64,000 bases of DNA, from NCBI GenBank assembly GCA_030148865.1, contig JASBSR010000006.1, positions 118,856-182,855 on the forward strand. Reading direction: 5' to 3'. Under the pieces are notes generated by a model that was given only the letters and a program-made list of their open reading frames with translations, made no database searches and was not told where the DNA came from. Within the stretch, counting starts at the first letter, position 1, and each line of letters starts with the position of its first letter. The position numbers were made by a program, and so were the translations under genes. The stretch is from Gammaproteobacteria bacterium. Its GTDB lineage: Bacteria > Pseudomonadota > Gammaproteobacteria > SZUA-229. Positions 27,205-35,905 of this stretch are shown here, piece by piece.

Positions 27205-28899
27205 CTACACCAGTATCATTTCGTTGAGGCCCGCGCCTTGCGGAATCATCGGGTACACGTTTTCGTTTTGGTCAGTGATGAAATCAATGAACACAGCACG
27301 ATCTTTCAGCGCGATGGCTTCTTCCAGCGCAGCGGTGATATCTTCAGGCTTATCAACATACATGCCGACATGGCCGTAGCTCTCCGCGAGTTTGACAAAG
27401 TCCGGCAATGCATCCATATACGACATGGCATAACGTTTTTCGTAGAAAAATTCCTGCCACTGACGCACCATGCCCATGTAACGATTATTCAAATTAATAA
27501 TCTTCACTGGCAGATTATATTGCTTGCAGGTCGATAGCTCCTGCAAACACATTTGTATGCTGGCTTCACCGGTAACGCACATCACCAGTTCATCCGGATG
27601 CGCGAGCTGCACCCCCATCGCTGCTGGCAAACCAAAACCCATGGTGCCCAGACCGCCGGAGTTAATCCAGCGACGCGGTTTATCAAAGCCATAATACTGC
27701 GCAGCAAACATCTGATGCTGGCCTACATCCGACGTTATAAAAGCATCGCCTTTGGTAATGCGGTGCATTTCTTCGATCACCATCTGTGGCTTGATAATCT
27801 TGCTCTCACGATCGTACTTCAGGCAATCCTGCTCACGCCATTCATCAATTTGCTGCCACCATTTTTGCAGGGCACTGGCATTGGGTTTCTGTTCGGTTGC
27901 CTCCAGACCTTTAATAAAATCATTCAGCACCTGCACCACTTCACCCACGATCGGGATATCCACTTTGACGTTTTTCGAAATCGACGCCGGATCAACATCG
28001 ATATGAATAATTTTTGCTGTCGGACAAAATTTTTCCAGATTGCCGGTAACCCGATCATCAAACCGTGCACCGATAGCAATCAGCACGTCGCAGCCATGCA
28101 TGCCCATATTGGCTTCGTAGGTGCCGTGCATGCCGAGCATGCCGACAAACTGTTTATCGCTGGCCGGATACGCGCCCAGCCCCATCAGTGTATTGGTGAT
28201 GGGGTAACCCAAACGACGGGTGAAATCAATCAGCTGTTCGCAACCATTGCCAAGAATGACGCCGCCACCGGTGTAAATCATCGGTCGCTCGGCAGACAGA
28301 ATCATTTCCACTGCGCGCCTGATCTGACCGGTATGCCCTTTCACTGTTGGATTGTAAGAACGCATCGTGATGCTGCTGGGATAAGCGAACTCAGTCTTTT
28401 CCGCCGTAATATCTTTCGGAATATCAATGACCACTGGACCAGGTCGGCCGGTGGTTGCGACAAAAAATGCTTTTTTGAAAGTGCTGGCGATATCCTTGAC
28501 ATCTTTGATCAAAAAATTATGTTTCACGATCGGGCGCGTGATACCCACAGAATCGACTTCCTGGAAGGCATCATTACCGATCAGCTGCTTGGGCACCTGG
28601 CCAGTGATGACAATCATCGGAATCGAGTCCATATAGGCAGTGGCAATGCCGGTCACCGCGTTGGTGGCCCCAGGGCCCGAGGTAACAAGAACCACGCCAG
28701 GCTTGCCGGTCGAACGCGCATAACCGTCGGCCGCGTGCGTGGCGCCCTGCTCGTGGCGCACCAGAATATGCTGCACGTCTTCCTGCGCATAAAATGCGTC
28801 ATAGATGTGCAGGACAGCTCCGCCAGGATAGCCGAAGACATAATCGATGCCTTCCGCTTTCAGGCATTCGATAATAATTTGTGCGCCAGTCAGTTCCAC
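27205..28899 (-). CDS. ilvI: Acetolactate synthase large (catalytic) subunit
   Basis: Thiamin-diphosphate and FAD enzyme condensing pyruvate with pyruvate or 2-ketobutyrate. The 564-residue protein has the catalytic Glu in LVRHEQGATHAADGYAR, then TSGPGATNAVTGIATAYMDS and the ThDP motif beginning GEASIQMCLQELSTCKQYNL. The length is that of the IlvI type. The start codon is GTG at 28899, where homology begins (MELTGAQIIIECLK when initiated). It heads the operon. No leucine- or valine-rich leader was found in the 190 bases upstream. The name could also be ilvB. Confidence 0.96.
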   Translation of the reverse strand: MELTGAQIIIECLKAEGIDYVFGYPGGAVLHIYDAFYAQEDVQHILVRHEQGATHAADGYARSTGKPGVVLVTSGPGATNAVTGIATAYMDSIPMIVITGQVPKQLIGNDAFQEVDSVGITRPIVKHNFLIKDVKDIASTFKKAFFVATTGRPGPVVIDIPKDITAEKTEFAYPSSITMRSYNPTVKGHTGQIRRAVEMILSAERPMIYTGGGVILGNGCEQLIDFTRRLGYPITNTLMGLGAYPASDKQFVGMLGMHGTYEANMGMHGCDVLIAIGARFDDRVTGNLEKFCPTAKIIHIDVDPASISKNVKVDIPIVGEVVQVLNDFIKGLEATEQKPNASALQKWWQQIDEWREQDCLKYDRESKIIKPQMVIEEMHRITKGDAFITSDVGQHQMFAAQYYGFDKPRRWINSGGLGTMGFGLPAAMGVQLAHPDELVMCVTGEASIQMCLQELSTCKQYNLPVKIINLNNRYMGMVRQWQEFFYEKRYAMSYMDALPDFVKLAESYGHVGMYVDKPEDITAALEEAIALKDRAVFIDFITDQNENVYPMIPQGAGLNEMILV

Positions 28900-29045
28900 T
28901 ATTAACTCGGTTTGGTCAAAAGATCTTTGAAATCATACACTTTTAGCAAAGCATACGAGATATGCGAACCGTGAATTCTATACGGTTAGGAGAAGAATTT
29001 CATCGACTATTTACCGGGAATCGTATATCGCTAAAGGTATACACA

Positions 29046-29074
29046 AAAAAACCCCGACAAAGCCGGGGTTTTTT
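29046..29074 (-). terminator. Bidirectional-looking terminator
   Basis: An A-rich/CCCCG arm pairs with CGGGG followed by T. Because the A and T runs are symmetrical it can work on both strands. It follows the exported DUF302-like gene on the minus strand and precedes the ilvI promoter region. Confidence 0.9.
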
Positions 29075-29105
29075 GTTTCTAGATCGGTTTCAGAAATCGT
29101 TAGAC

Positions 29106-30029
29106 TTAGAAATCATCTTTGGCTTTCGAACCCGCCGCCTGGGTCAATGCATTTTTGATCGCATCCGGGGTCGGCATAATGTTCATGAAGCTGTTCGAAC
29201 CCATCATGCTCAAATCCGGGAAGTTAACCGCGATGCGAAAACGAGCGTGCAGCGCTTCAACCTCACCCCCGGTGACCAACATTTCATAGGGCAGATGTGC
29301 AGTAGAACGCACGGGTTTGAAATCAATCTCAGACATGATGAATTTATCATCGGCATACTTGTTCTTGTCAGATTTCAGACCGACACCGAACAAAGTCTGC
29401 TTGCCGCCTGGAATATCGATGCGATACACCTTGGTGGTATCACCAGCGTGCTTGGCCAGACTCTTTTCAACTGCAGCGACCGCAGCACTGTGACTGTTGA
29501 ATGAATTCAACTCATAAGGCTCATCAAAATACTCCATACCAAAAGTGTAATGATAGCCATCAAGGTCATCAGCAGTTTTGCCTTCATCAGGCCCGAACTC
29601 CTTGGTCGCACCCAGCGCTGTTTTCAGTGCATCACTCACGCTGGAAAGATCGGTCTTCACATGATATGCCGCCGCCATATATTTCGGGTTGGTGTACGAT
29701 ACCTGAACCTGATCACCCACTTTGGTGATCGCTACGCGCTGCGCCGCAATGTAACCACCGCGGTCGTGCGTAGCACCGGCGTTTTTCAGGGTGCTGTTGG
29801 TCACAACGACGATGTCCGCATTGTCATACGGCGCATATTCACCCACAATCTCAAAACCATTACTCTCCAGCGCTTTTTTAACATCTGCTGCCTTAGCTGC
29901 CACTTCGCCAGAACCGGTTGACGCCAGCACAAACGGCATCATTTCTTTTTCGGCGCTGATAGCGGCTGTACTAGCACACAGCAATGCGGCGGCCACCAGT
30001 GCCAGCCAGTTTTTATTTAGTTGTATCAT
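29106..30029 (-). CDS. Exported protein, DUF302-like
   Basis: A 307-residue protein with a signal peptide ending about residue 26 (STAAISA). The mature part seems to hold two similar alpha/beta units. The first has DVKKALESNGFEIVGEYAPY and RVAITKVGDQVQVSYTNPKY, which resembles the DUF302 core. The second has LPYEMLVTGGEVEALHARFR and NIMPTPDAIKNALTQA. No cysteines or haem motifs are present, so it is not a cytochrome. The closest idea is a periplasmic DUF302-type protein. Its function is unknown. It lies next to a FadL-type porin and near the sox genes on the opposite strand. Confidence 0.55.
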   Translation of the reverse strand: MIQLNKNWLALVAAALLCASTAAISAEKEMMPFVLASTGSGEVAAKAADVKKALESNGFEIVGEYAPYDNADIVVVTNSTLKNAGATHDRGGYIAAQRVAITKVGDQVQVSYTNPKYMAAAYHVKTDLSSVSDALKTALGATKEFGPDEGKTADDLDGYHYTFGMEYFDEPYELNSFNSHSAAVAAVEKSLAKHAGDTTKVYRIDIPGGKQTLFGVGLKSDKNKYADDKFIMSEIDFKPVRSTAHLPYEMLVTGGEVEALHARFRIAVNFPDLSMMGSNSFMNIMPTPDAIKNALTQAAGSKAKDDF

Positions 30030-30280
30030 GCTCTACTCTCCAGTTAGTTTCATTTTATTCCCGCTCCGACACAGATGAATGACCCAGTCTCGGTCATCTC
30101 TCCCCTGAATAACGAGACGGACGGCTAATGTAATCCAAACCGGGGAGTGGGCGCAAGGTATTGATGCACCTGAACATTTTATCAGTGTATTCTGATTTTC
30201 TTATACTTCCCGGCCTGACGCCAATATTGATCCACATGTATGACAGCTTGCAAACCACCGGGCAGCACCATGCGATCAGC
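30030..30280. other. Promoter-bearing spacer
   Basis: About 250 bases upstream of the exported DUF302-like gene and downstream of the FadL-type porin terminator. No gene was seen. It presumably holds the promoter for the exported protein. Confidence 0.4.
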
Positions 30281-30307
30281 AAAAAAAGAGGCCCCAATGG
30301 GGCCTCT
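30281..30307 (-). terminator. Rho-independent terminator after the FadL-type porin
   Basis: On the minus strand AGAGGCCCC and GGGGCCTCT form a 9-base stem around a 3-base loop, followed by seven T. Confidence 0.92.
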
Positions 30308-30339
30308 GATAGTAACTGATTCAGCTTTCGCCGTTCAGT

Positions 30340-31668
30340 TTAGTATTTCCATGCCCAGCCAACCTGCAAGTCGAGCTGTGACATTTCGATTTTAATATTC
30401 TGCTGCCCAGGGGCTTCCATTGGGTTAGGGCCCGACACTTCATTGTTCGGTGCATACATCGCTGTAAAGTTGAGTTCTTGATTGTTGTCCATTTGTTTGG
30501 TCATACCGAAAGTGACATGAGTTTCGATCACCGCTGGTGCCAGAATATTGAACAATACTTCAGAATTCGGGATCGGTTGATTACCCTTGCTAACACCTAC
30601 GCGCCAGTCGGTATCACCGGTATTCCACTGATAACCGAGCTTGACGACGGTCATGTCTTCCCAGCCAAAACCAGCGCCATTGGCACCCCCCAGACATTTA
30701 GAGGTCACACCCTGTGCGCAACCACCGGATGGCGGATTACCCGTGCCAGTCAGATTCGAGATTGGGTTGGCAATGGAATCAACTTCTGTGTAGTTGATTC
30801 TCTGAATATCAGCGACCACCTTACCGGCGGTGCCAACATCAAATGCAATACCCACGGTATACGTGGATGGAATGTCGAAACCGCCCTGCTCAGCAAACAG
30901 ACCCTTGTATTCATCGAACTTGCCCATGTTGAACCTGGACTGATAACTCGCGCCGACACGCACGCCCGGCGCGACCTCACCCTGATAGCCAAGCTTGAAG
31001 CCAAAGCCGGAAGAATACGAGTTACGGTTACCTGAAAGATTTGATGAATCAGTCGAGTATCCCGCAAAACTGTCGAGCCCGGATGCGGCAAATTTCTGGT
31101 AAGCGAAAATAATACTCGCACCTACCGCATTTTTCTCATCCAGTTTGCGCGCGTAAGTGGCATTGGTGAACAACTGGGCCAGATTAACCCCCGCCGTGCC
31201 CGCACCGAACACACCCATGTTTCCATTCGCCGCAGTCGGTTTGTACTCAGTATTCATACCGCCGTTACCGTAAACAGAAATACCAAAACTGCTGACCGCA
31301 TCCAGCGCCATGTTATAACCAAAACTGGGAATCAGAAAAAAATCATTCTCGCTATCAACGCTTTCTGGTGCCAGACCGAAAGTGCCTGGCAAACCACTGG
31401 GATTGCCGGTCACCGTATACGTGCGTGGCGATGGGCTAAATAACTGTATTCCCACATCCATACGATCACCGACAAATACCATACCCGCAGGGTTAGTGGC
31501 ATTGGCCAGAGCATCCTGCGAATAAGCAGCACCTGCGCCAGCGAGGCCTTTTTCTTTGGTGCTGTAGCCGTGCGAAAAATAGCCATTGGTCGCAAAGACA
31601 GGTGCAGCAGATAGCGCTGTCGCAGCAACAGAGGCCGCTAATAGTGTTTTTCTAAAGTTAGTTCTCAT
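30340..31668 (-). CDS. FadL/TodX-type outer-membrane transport protein
   Basis: A 442-residue outer-membrane protein. The signal peptide ends SAAPVFA near residue 26. The N-terminal hatch has the family motif NGYFSHGYSTKEKGLAGAGA and NATNPAGMVFVG. A long C-terminal barrel ends in the aromatic VGWAWKY. Members import long-chain fatty acids or other hydrophobic compounds. In a sulfur oxidiser the true substrate is open. It is followed by a terminator, so it is its own unit. Near a DUF302-like exported protein and the sox cluster. Confidence 0.9.
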   Translation of the reverse strand: MRTNFRKTLLAASVAATALSAAPVFATNGYFSHGYSTKEKGLAGAGAAYSQDALANATNPAGMVFVGDRMDVGIQLFSPSPRTYTVTGNPSGLPGTFGLAPESVDSENDFFLIPSFGYNMALDAVSSFGISVYGNGGMNTEYKPTAANGNMGVFGAGTAGVNLAQLFTNATYARKLDEKNAVGASIIFAYQKFAASGLDSFAGYSTDSSNLSGNRNSYSSGFGFKLGYQGEVAPGVRVGASYQSRFNMGKFDEYKGLFAEQGGFDIPSTYTVGIAFDVGTAGKVVADIQRINYTEVDSIANPISNLTGTGNPPSGGCAQGVTSKCLGGANGAGFGWEDMTVVKLGYQWNTGDTDWRVGVSKGNQPIPNSEVLFNILAPAVIETHVTFGMTKQMDNNQELNFTAMYAPNNEVSGPNPMEAPGQQNIKIEMSQLDLQVGWAWKY

Positions 31669-31940
31669 TGTTCTCTCCTCGGGAACGGGCGATGTAGTCG
31701 GTTTTTTGGAAATTATTGCCCAGCCACTTTAATAGTGTAAGAAATGAGACAAGTCAAACATCGTACGACAAAACTATGTTTTCGGGCGATAAAAATACAT
31801 GATAGTCTGATGCCGGGCAGGCTTTTGGCTGTCACTTTTGTTCGGATCACGCCCGACTGATACCGCGCTGCCTGAAACTCGATATCACGGCAGAACCCGC
31901 ATCAACTTTCAGGCCGGATCGCTGTCCATATTGATACGCA

Positions 31941-33344
31941 ATGACGACCATGCCAAAAATGAAACTCCCCATTTTGACTATTTTCTGTTTCTGCCTGAGC
32001 TTTGCCGCGACCACACGAGCGGAATTGCCCGAACTGGGTGATCCCACGCTACAGAATTTCAGCACCAGGGATGAAGCCGAGCTCGGCCAGGCGTTTTACC
32101 ACGCGCTGCGCGCCAGCCTGAATTTTGTCGATGACCTGCAAATTAAGCACTATATAAAGAGTCTCGGCCAGCGCCTGGTATCGCATTCTGACGCCGCCGG
32201 GAAAAACTTTCATTTTTTTGTGATCAATGCACCGCAGATTAACGCCTTTGCCGGCCCCGATGCCTATATCGGCGTCAATAGCGGCCTCCTGGTGGCCACC
32301 GAGAACGAGAGCCAGCTCGCAGGTGTGATGGCGCACGAAATATCGCACGTCTCACAGCGCCATATCGCGCGCGCCATCGACCGCTCCGGTAATTCGACGG
32401 TGGCCAGTTTCGCCACTCTGCTCGCTGCTATCCTGGTCGGTTCGCAGGATCCACAGGCCGGCCAGGCGGTACTCCTCACCGGCCTCGCCGGCAGCCAGCA
32501 GGCAGCGATCAATTTTACTCGCAGTGGTGAATATGAGGCTGACCGCATCGGCATTGGTATTCTCACCAAAGCTGGCATCGATCCCGCAGGGATGGTCGAA
32601 TTCTTCGAGATCCTGCAATCACAAAGTCGCGCCAATGACCTCGAATACCTGCGCACTCACCCTCTGAATGAAAACCGAGTATCAGAAGCGCGCAGCCGAA
32701 TTCGTGAAACCCGCGCCAAATTACCCAATGACAGCGACGACTTTCACTTTGCCAAAGCCCGGATAGCCGTGCTCACCAGCCGCCAACCCGAACAGTTCAT
32801 CGAAAAAAATATGAACGCAGGCGATGTTTTCAGCCTCTATCAAAAAGCCGTTGCCGAAATCAAAACCCAGCGCCCACGACAGGCGGTGAGTGTGCTGGAA
32901 GCACTGGTGAAACGACACAACCACCCCTGGATCAAACTGGCGCTGGCAGAAGCCTATGAGGACGAAAATCAGAACGAAAAAGCACTGGCACTGCTGGATC
33001 AACTCGCGACCCTGTATCCCGGCTATTTACCGGTGACACTACGCTACGCTGAAACTTTAACCGCCAATAACCAGTCTCAGAAAAGTATCAGCCTGCTCAA
33101 GCATCAATTGCAGTTCGACGACGATGCCATCGTCCACCAGCAGCTGGCGCGCGCGTACTTTATCAATGGCCAGACTGCGGCTGCCCTGGAATCTACAGGC
33201 GACCAGTATTTACGCGAAGGTTATATCGAACTGGCGACCCAGCAATACGAAAATGCACTGAACCAGCCTGGGCTTAGCGAATCCAGCCAGCAGCGGTTAC
33301 ACGAGAAGCAGGCAAAACTAAAAGAGAAAATCAAACAAAACTAA
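31941..33344 (+). CDS. bepA: Outer-membrane assembly chaperone/protease BepA (M48)
   Basis: Periplasmic zinc metalloprotease that helps or degrades LptD and other stalled outer-membrane proteins. A signal peptide (MKLPILTIFCFCLSFAATTR) starts at the internal methionine 7, so the true start may be the ATG at 31959. The M48 signature is AHEISHVSQRHIARA (HExxH near residue 130), with the third ligand in GEYEADRIG. A C-terminal TPR region of about 190 residues follows. The 467-residue length matches BepA/YfgC. It stands alone between the fadL-type gene (divergent) and sox. Confidence 0.92.
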   Translation: MTTMPKMKLPILTIFCFCLSFAATTRAELPELGDPTLQNFSTRDEAELGQAFYHALRASLNFVDDLQIKHYIKSLGQRLVSHSDAAGKNFHFFVINAPQINAFAGPDAYIGVNSGLLVATENESQLAGVMAHEISHVSQRHIARAIDRSGNSTVASFATLLAAILVGSQDPQAGQAVLLTGLAGSQQAAINFTRSGEYEADRIGIGILTKAGIDPAGMVEFFEILQSQSRANDLEYLRTHPLNENRVSEARSRIRETRAKLPNDSDDFHFAKARIAVLTSRQPEQFIEKNMNAGDVFSLYQKAVAEIKTQRPRQAVSVLEALVKRHNHPWIKLALAEAYEDENQNEKALALLDQLATLYPGYLPVTLRYAETLTANNQSQKSISLLKHQLQFDDDAIVHQQLARAYFINGQTAAALESTGDQYLREGYIELATQQYENALNQPGLSESSQQRLHEKQAKLKEKIKQN

Positions 33345-33466
33345 TTAAAGACGTCAGCCAGGAGGAATTATTCCAGAATTATTTGAATATATAAAACTAC
33401 TAATATAAGACATTATTAATAATATACATTTTAACGAGTGTGAATGCATTTTCTGCGTCGCGGCAC

Positions 33467-33494
33467 TTGCCTTACACAAATCTCGGAGTATGCT
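33467..33494 (+). promoter_or_regulatory. Possible sigma-70 promoter of soxXYZA
   Basis: TTGCCT and TATGCT are separated by 16 bases and end 58 bases before the soxX ATG. The spacing and boxes are plausible but not strong; an AT-rich stretch lies upstream. Confidence 0.4.
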
Positions 33495-33552
33495 ATAGGC
33501 CTAATTCACTCGTTGAATCAGACTTTCACACTATTTTTCGGAGGAGCACAGA

Positions 33553-33927
33553 ATGCGGCTATCCGCACATTACATAAAAACAACTGCGTCCGTAGCAGCC
33601 ATCATTGGTTGTCTCGGTATATTTGCACCTTTCAGCGCAAATGCCGATGAGGCATCTGACATTGCTGCAGGGAAGAAGCTCGCCTTCGACCGCAAAAAAG
33701 GCAACTGTCTTGCGTGCCATCAAATTGAAGGCGGCGATCTCGCTGGCAATATCGGGCCACCGCTCGTAGCCATGAAAGCTCGCTTCCCAAACTTTGATAG
33801 CCTGAGAGCGCAAATTTATGACGCTCGCGTCAAAAACCCGAACACGATCATGATTCCATTTGGCCCACATGCTGTGCTGTCAAACAAGGAAATCGAGCTG
33901 GTCGCTAAATTTATTCAAACACTATAA
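33553..33927 (+). CDS. soxX: Sulfur oxidation c-type cytochrome SoxX
   Basis: Haem subunit of SoxXA, which links thiosulfate to the SoxY carrier. The 124-residue protein has a signal peptide (cut about residue 32, FSANA), the haem c motif CLACH in KGNCLACHQIEGGDLAGNIG, and a C-terminal Met ligand candidate in TIMIPFGPHAVLS. The length fits a short mono-haem SoxX. A very strong ribosome site (GGAGGAG) precedes the ATG. First gene of soxX-soxY-soxZ-soxA with short gaps. Confidence 0.94.
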   Translation: MRLSAHYIKTTASVAAIIGCLGIFAPFSANADEASDIAAGKKLAFDRKKGNCLACHQIEGGDLAGNIGPPLVAMKARFPNFDSLRAQIYDARVKNPNTIMIPFGPHAVLSNKEIELVAKFIQTL

Positions 33928-33949
33928 AAGTCGTAAGAGGTAAGACTAG

Positions 33950-34420
33950 ATGAACCAGAATCGTAGATTTCTGCTCAAAGGCACACTGGCTGCCAGCGTT
34001 ACAGGTATTGCAATTAGCGCGGGCCTGCTGACACCTAAAGCCGTCATGGCCGCATGGGCAAAACAGGCATTTGAAGCCACCGATGTTGATACCGCACTGA
34101 ATGCCGCCATGGGCAGCGCAGCCACCACCGACAGTGATAAAGTCAAACTCAAGGCTCCTGATATTGCTGAAAATGGTGCTGTTGTGCCAGTGACAGTCTC
34201 CAGCAGTATTCCTGGCGCTGATGTAATTGGCATTCTCGTATCAACCAATAATCAACCCTTAACAGCCACCTTTAATCTTGGCGCCAAAACCGAAGCGGAT
34301 ATTTCTACCCGCATCAAAATGGGCAAAACAGCTGATGTGATTGCAGTCGTAAAAGCGAACGGCAAGCTTTACAGCGCCAGGAAACAGGTCAAGGTCACCA
34401 TCGGTGGTTGCGGCGGCTAA
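33950..34420 (+). CDS. soxY: Thiosulfate oxidation carrier protein SoxY
   Basis: Carrier whose C-terminal cysteine holds the sulfur intermediates. The 156-residue protein starts with a twin-arginine signal (MNQNRRFLLKGTLAASVTGI), meaning it is exported folded with SoxZ. It ends VKVTIGGCGG, the GGCGG swinging arm with the reactive Cys. Length and end match the family. It is 22 bases after soxX and 33 before soxZ, co-transcribed. Confidence 0.96.
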   Translation: MNQNRRFLLKGTLAASVTGIAISAGLLTPKAVMAAWAKQAFEATDVDTALNAAMGSAATTDSDKVKLKAPDIAENGAVVPVTVSSSIPGADVIGILVSTNNQPLTATFNLGAKTEADISTRIKMGKTADVIAVVKANGKLYSARKQVKVTIGGCGG

Positions 34421-34453
34421 TCAAAAAAACAAGATACAGAGGTTATATAAAAC

Positions 34454-34768
34454 ATGGCTAATACAATTAAAGTTCGCGCCAAAATCAAGGGTGATGTCGC
34501 AAGCGTTAAAACCCTCATCAGTCATCCGATGGAAACTGGCGTGCGCAAAGATAAGAAAACCGGCGAGAAGATTCCGGCACATTTCATTCAGGAAGTTAAC
34601 TGCGAAAGCGCTGGCAAGTCTGTCCTGAATGCACAATGGAACGGCTCTATCTCCAAAAACCCCTTCCTCTCCTTCGCTTTCAAAGGTGCCAAATCTGGTG
34701 ACTCTTTGAAAATTAGCTGGGTGGATAATAAAGGGGAAAGTGACTCAATTGAGACTACGCTCAAGTAA
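34454..34768 (+). CDS. soxZ: Thiosulfate oxidation carrier complex protein SoxZ
   Basis: Partner of SoxY in the SoxYZ carrier. The 104-residue protein has KVRAKIKGDVASVKTLISHP and METGVRKDKKTGEKIPAHFI, then NPFLSFAFKGAKSGDSL and ISWVDNKGES, all standard for SoxZ. It has no signal peptide, as expected, because it travels with SoxY through the Tat system. Between soxY and soxA. Confidence 0.96.
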   Translation: MANTIKVRAKIKGDVASVKTLISHPMETGVRKDKKTGEKIPAHFIQEVNCESAGKSVLNAQWNGSISKNPFLSFAFKGAKSGDSLKISWVDNKGESDSIETTLK

Positions 34769-34815
34769 GTAAAACTTGCTTGAACGTTCCGGAAAAAATA
34801 ACCAGAAGGTGAACA

Positions 34816-35670
34816 ATGAATAAAATCGCTCTCGTGATATCGGCAGCGCTAATGGTAGCGACACCGCTCACTTCCATGGCTACGCCAGATCAAGACTTGA
34901 AAGCTTTCCGCAAACATTTCACTGATAAATTCCCGAAAATACCATTCAGTGACTTCGTCAATGGCGTGTATGCGGTCGATAAAGCTTCACGTGAACAGTG
35001 GGAAGCATTCGAGGAATTCCCATCCTACGAACCGTACATCGACAAAGGCAAAGTTCTGTTTGACAAGAAATTTGCTAACGGTAAAGGCTTCGCGGACTGC
35101 TTTCCAAACTACAAGAAAGGCATTCGTCAAAACTATCCCTACTTCGATACCGCCAAAGACGAAATTGTAACCCTCGAAGGCTCTATCAATAAATGCCTGA
35201 CAGACAATGGTGAAGAGCCATACAAGCTCAAAAAAGGCAAGATTACTTATGTCGGTGCCTATATTGCGTATCTGTCTCGCGGCAAGAAATTTGATATCAA
35301 AGTGCCAAACGACCTCGGTGCCATCAAGGCCTATAATCGCGGCAAAGAACATTTTTATGCCAAACGCGGCCAGCTGAATATGTCCTGTGCAGATTGCCAC
35401 TATCATTATGCTGGCAATCATATTCGTGCCGACGTACTGAGCCCGGCCCTGGGCCACCCCACCGGCTTCCCGGTATTCCGCAACAAGTGGTCTGCCAAGA
35501 GCGCCAGTGGTGACGGCATGGGTACCCTGCACCGCCGTTATGGTGGCTGTAACAAGCAGGTTCGCGCCAAACCCTTCAAGGCACAGAGCGATGAGTACAA
35601 GGCGCTTGAGTATTTTGAGACCTATATGAGCAACGGCCTCGAGGTGAACGGACCCAGTCAGCGCAAGTAA
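34816..35670 (+). CDS. soxA: Sulfur oxidation c-type cytochrome SoxA (apparently mono-haem)
   Basis: Catalytic subunit of SoxXA, which attaches thiosulfate to SoxY. The 284-residue protein has a signal peptide (ending PLTSMA). The only haem motif is CADCH in LNMSCADCHYHYAGNHIRAD, near residue 194. The N-terminal domain has Cys residues in FADCFPN and INKCLTDNG, but no second CxxCH, so it is of the mono-haem type. The active-site cysteine is in RRYGGCNKQVRAKPF. Last gene of the cluster and followed by a terminator. soxB and soxCD are not in the window. Confidence 0.95.
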   Translation: MNKIALVISAALMVATPLTSMATPDQDLKAFRKHFTDKFPKIPFSDFVNGVYAVDKASREQWEAFEEFPSYEPYIDKGKVLFDKKFANGKGFADCFPNYKKGIRQNYPYFDTAKDEIVTLEGSINKCLTDNGEEPYKLKKGKITYVGAYIAYLSRGKKFDIKVPNDLGAIKAYNRGKEHFYAKRGQLNMSCADCHYHYAGNHIRADVLSPALGHPTGFPVFRNKWSAKSASGDGMGTLHRRYGGCNKQVRAKPFKAQSDEYKALEYFETYMSNGLEVNGPSQRK

Positions 35671-35687
35671 GCTTTCTGGTGCGCCAG

Positions 35688-35717
35688 AAAAAACCCCGCT
35701 ATTGCGGGGTTTTTTTG
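35688..35717 (+). terminator. Rho-independent terminator of soxXYZA
   Basis: ACCCCGC and GCGGGGT form a stem with a TATT loop, followed by a T run. It starts about 20 bases after the soxA stop. Confidence 0.93.
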
Positions 35718-35754
35718 CTCTGCGATTTTCGTCTGCAAGCCAGCAGAGAATGAA

Positions 35755-35830
35755 TGGTGGGTCGTCCGCGACTCGAACGCGGGACCATCGGATTAAAAGT
35801 CCGGTGCTCTACCGACTGAGCTAACGGCCC
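35755..35830 (-). tRNA. tRNA-Lys (anticodon TTT)
   Basis: A 76-base cloverleaf on the minus strand with encoded CCA. The D arm contains AGCTCAGTCGGTAGAGC. The anticodon loop is CTTTTAA with anticodon TTT (Lys). The T arm is CCGCG-TTCGAGT-CGCGG. The acceptor stem GGGCCGT/ACGACCC has a C-A mismatch at the fourth pair; E. coli tRNA-Lys has T-A there. Such a tRNA follows queC in many gammaproteobacteria; here a YeeE/YedE gene intervenes. Confidence 0.95.
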
Positions 35831-35905
35831 AAAAAAAAAGAGCTTGGGCATGATACCTGAACCGCCGGGAATGACAACCCCGGCCGATTCAGGACGCATG
35901 CGAGA

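Noticed and set aside
27553..28905. 450-codon plus-strand frame opposite ilvI
   Set aside because: It is the antisense of the ilvI coding region, His/Arg/Ile-rich without any family motif. The minus strand is a clear acetolactate synthase.
28900..29045. Branched-chain leader peptide upstream of ilvI
   Set aside because: Short frames there stop after a few codons (for example Met-Lys-Phe-Phe-Ser-stop) and have no Leu, Val or Ile run.
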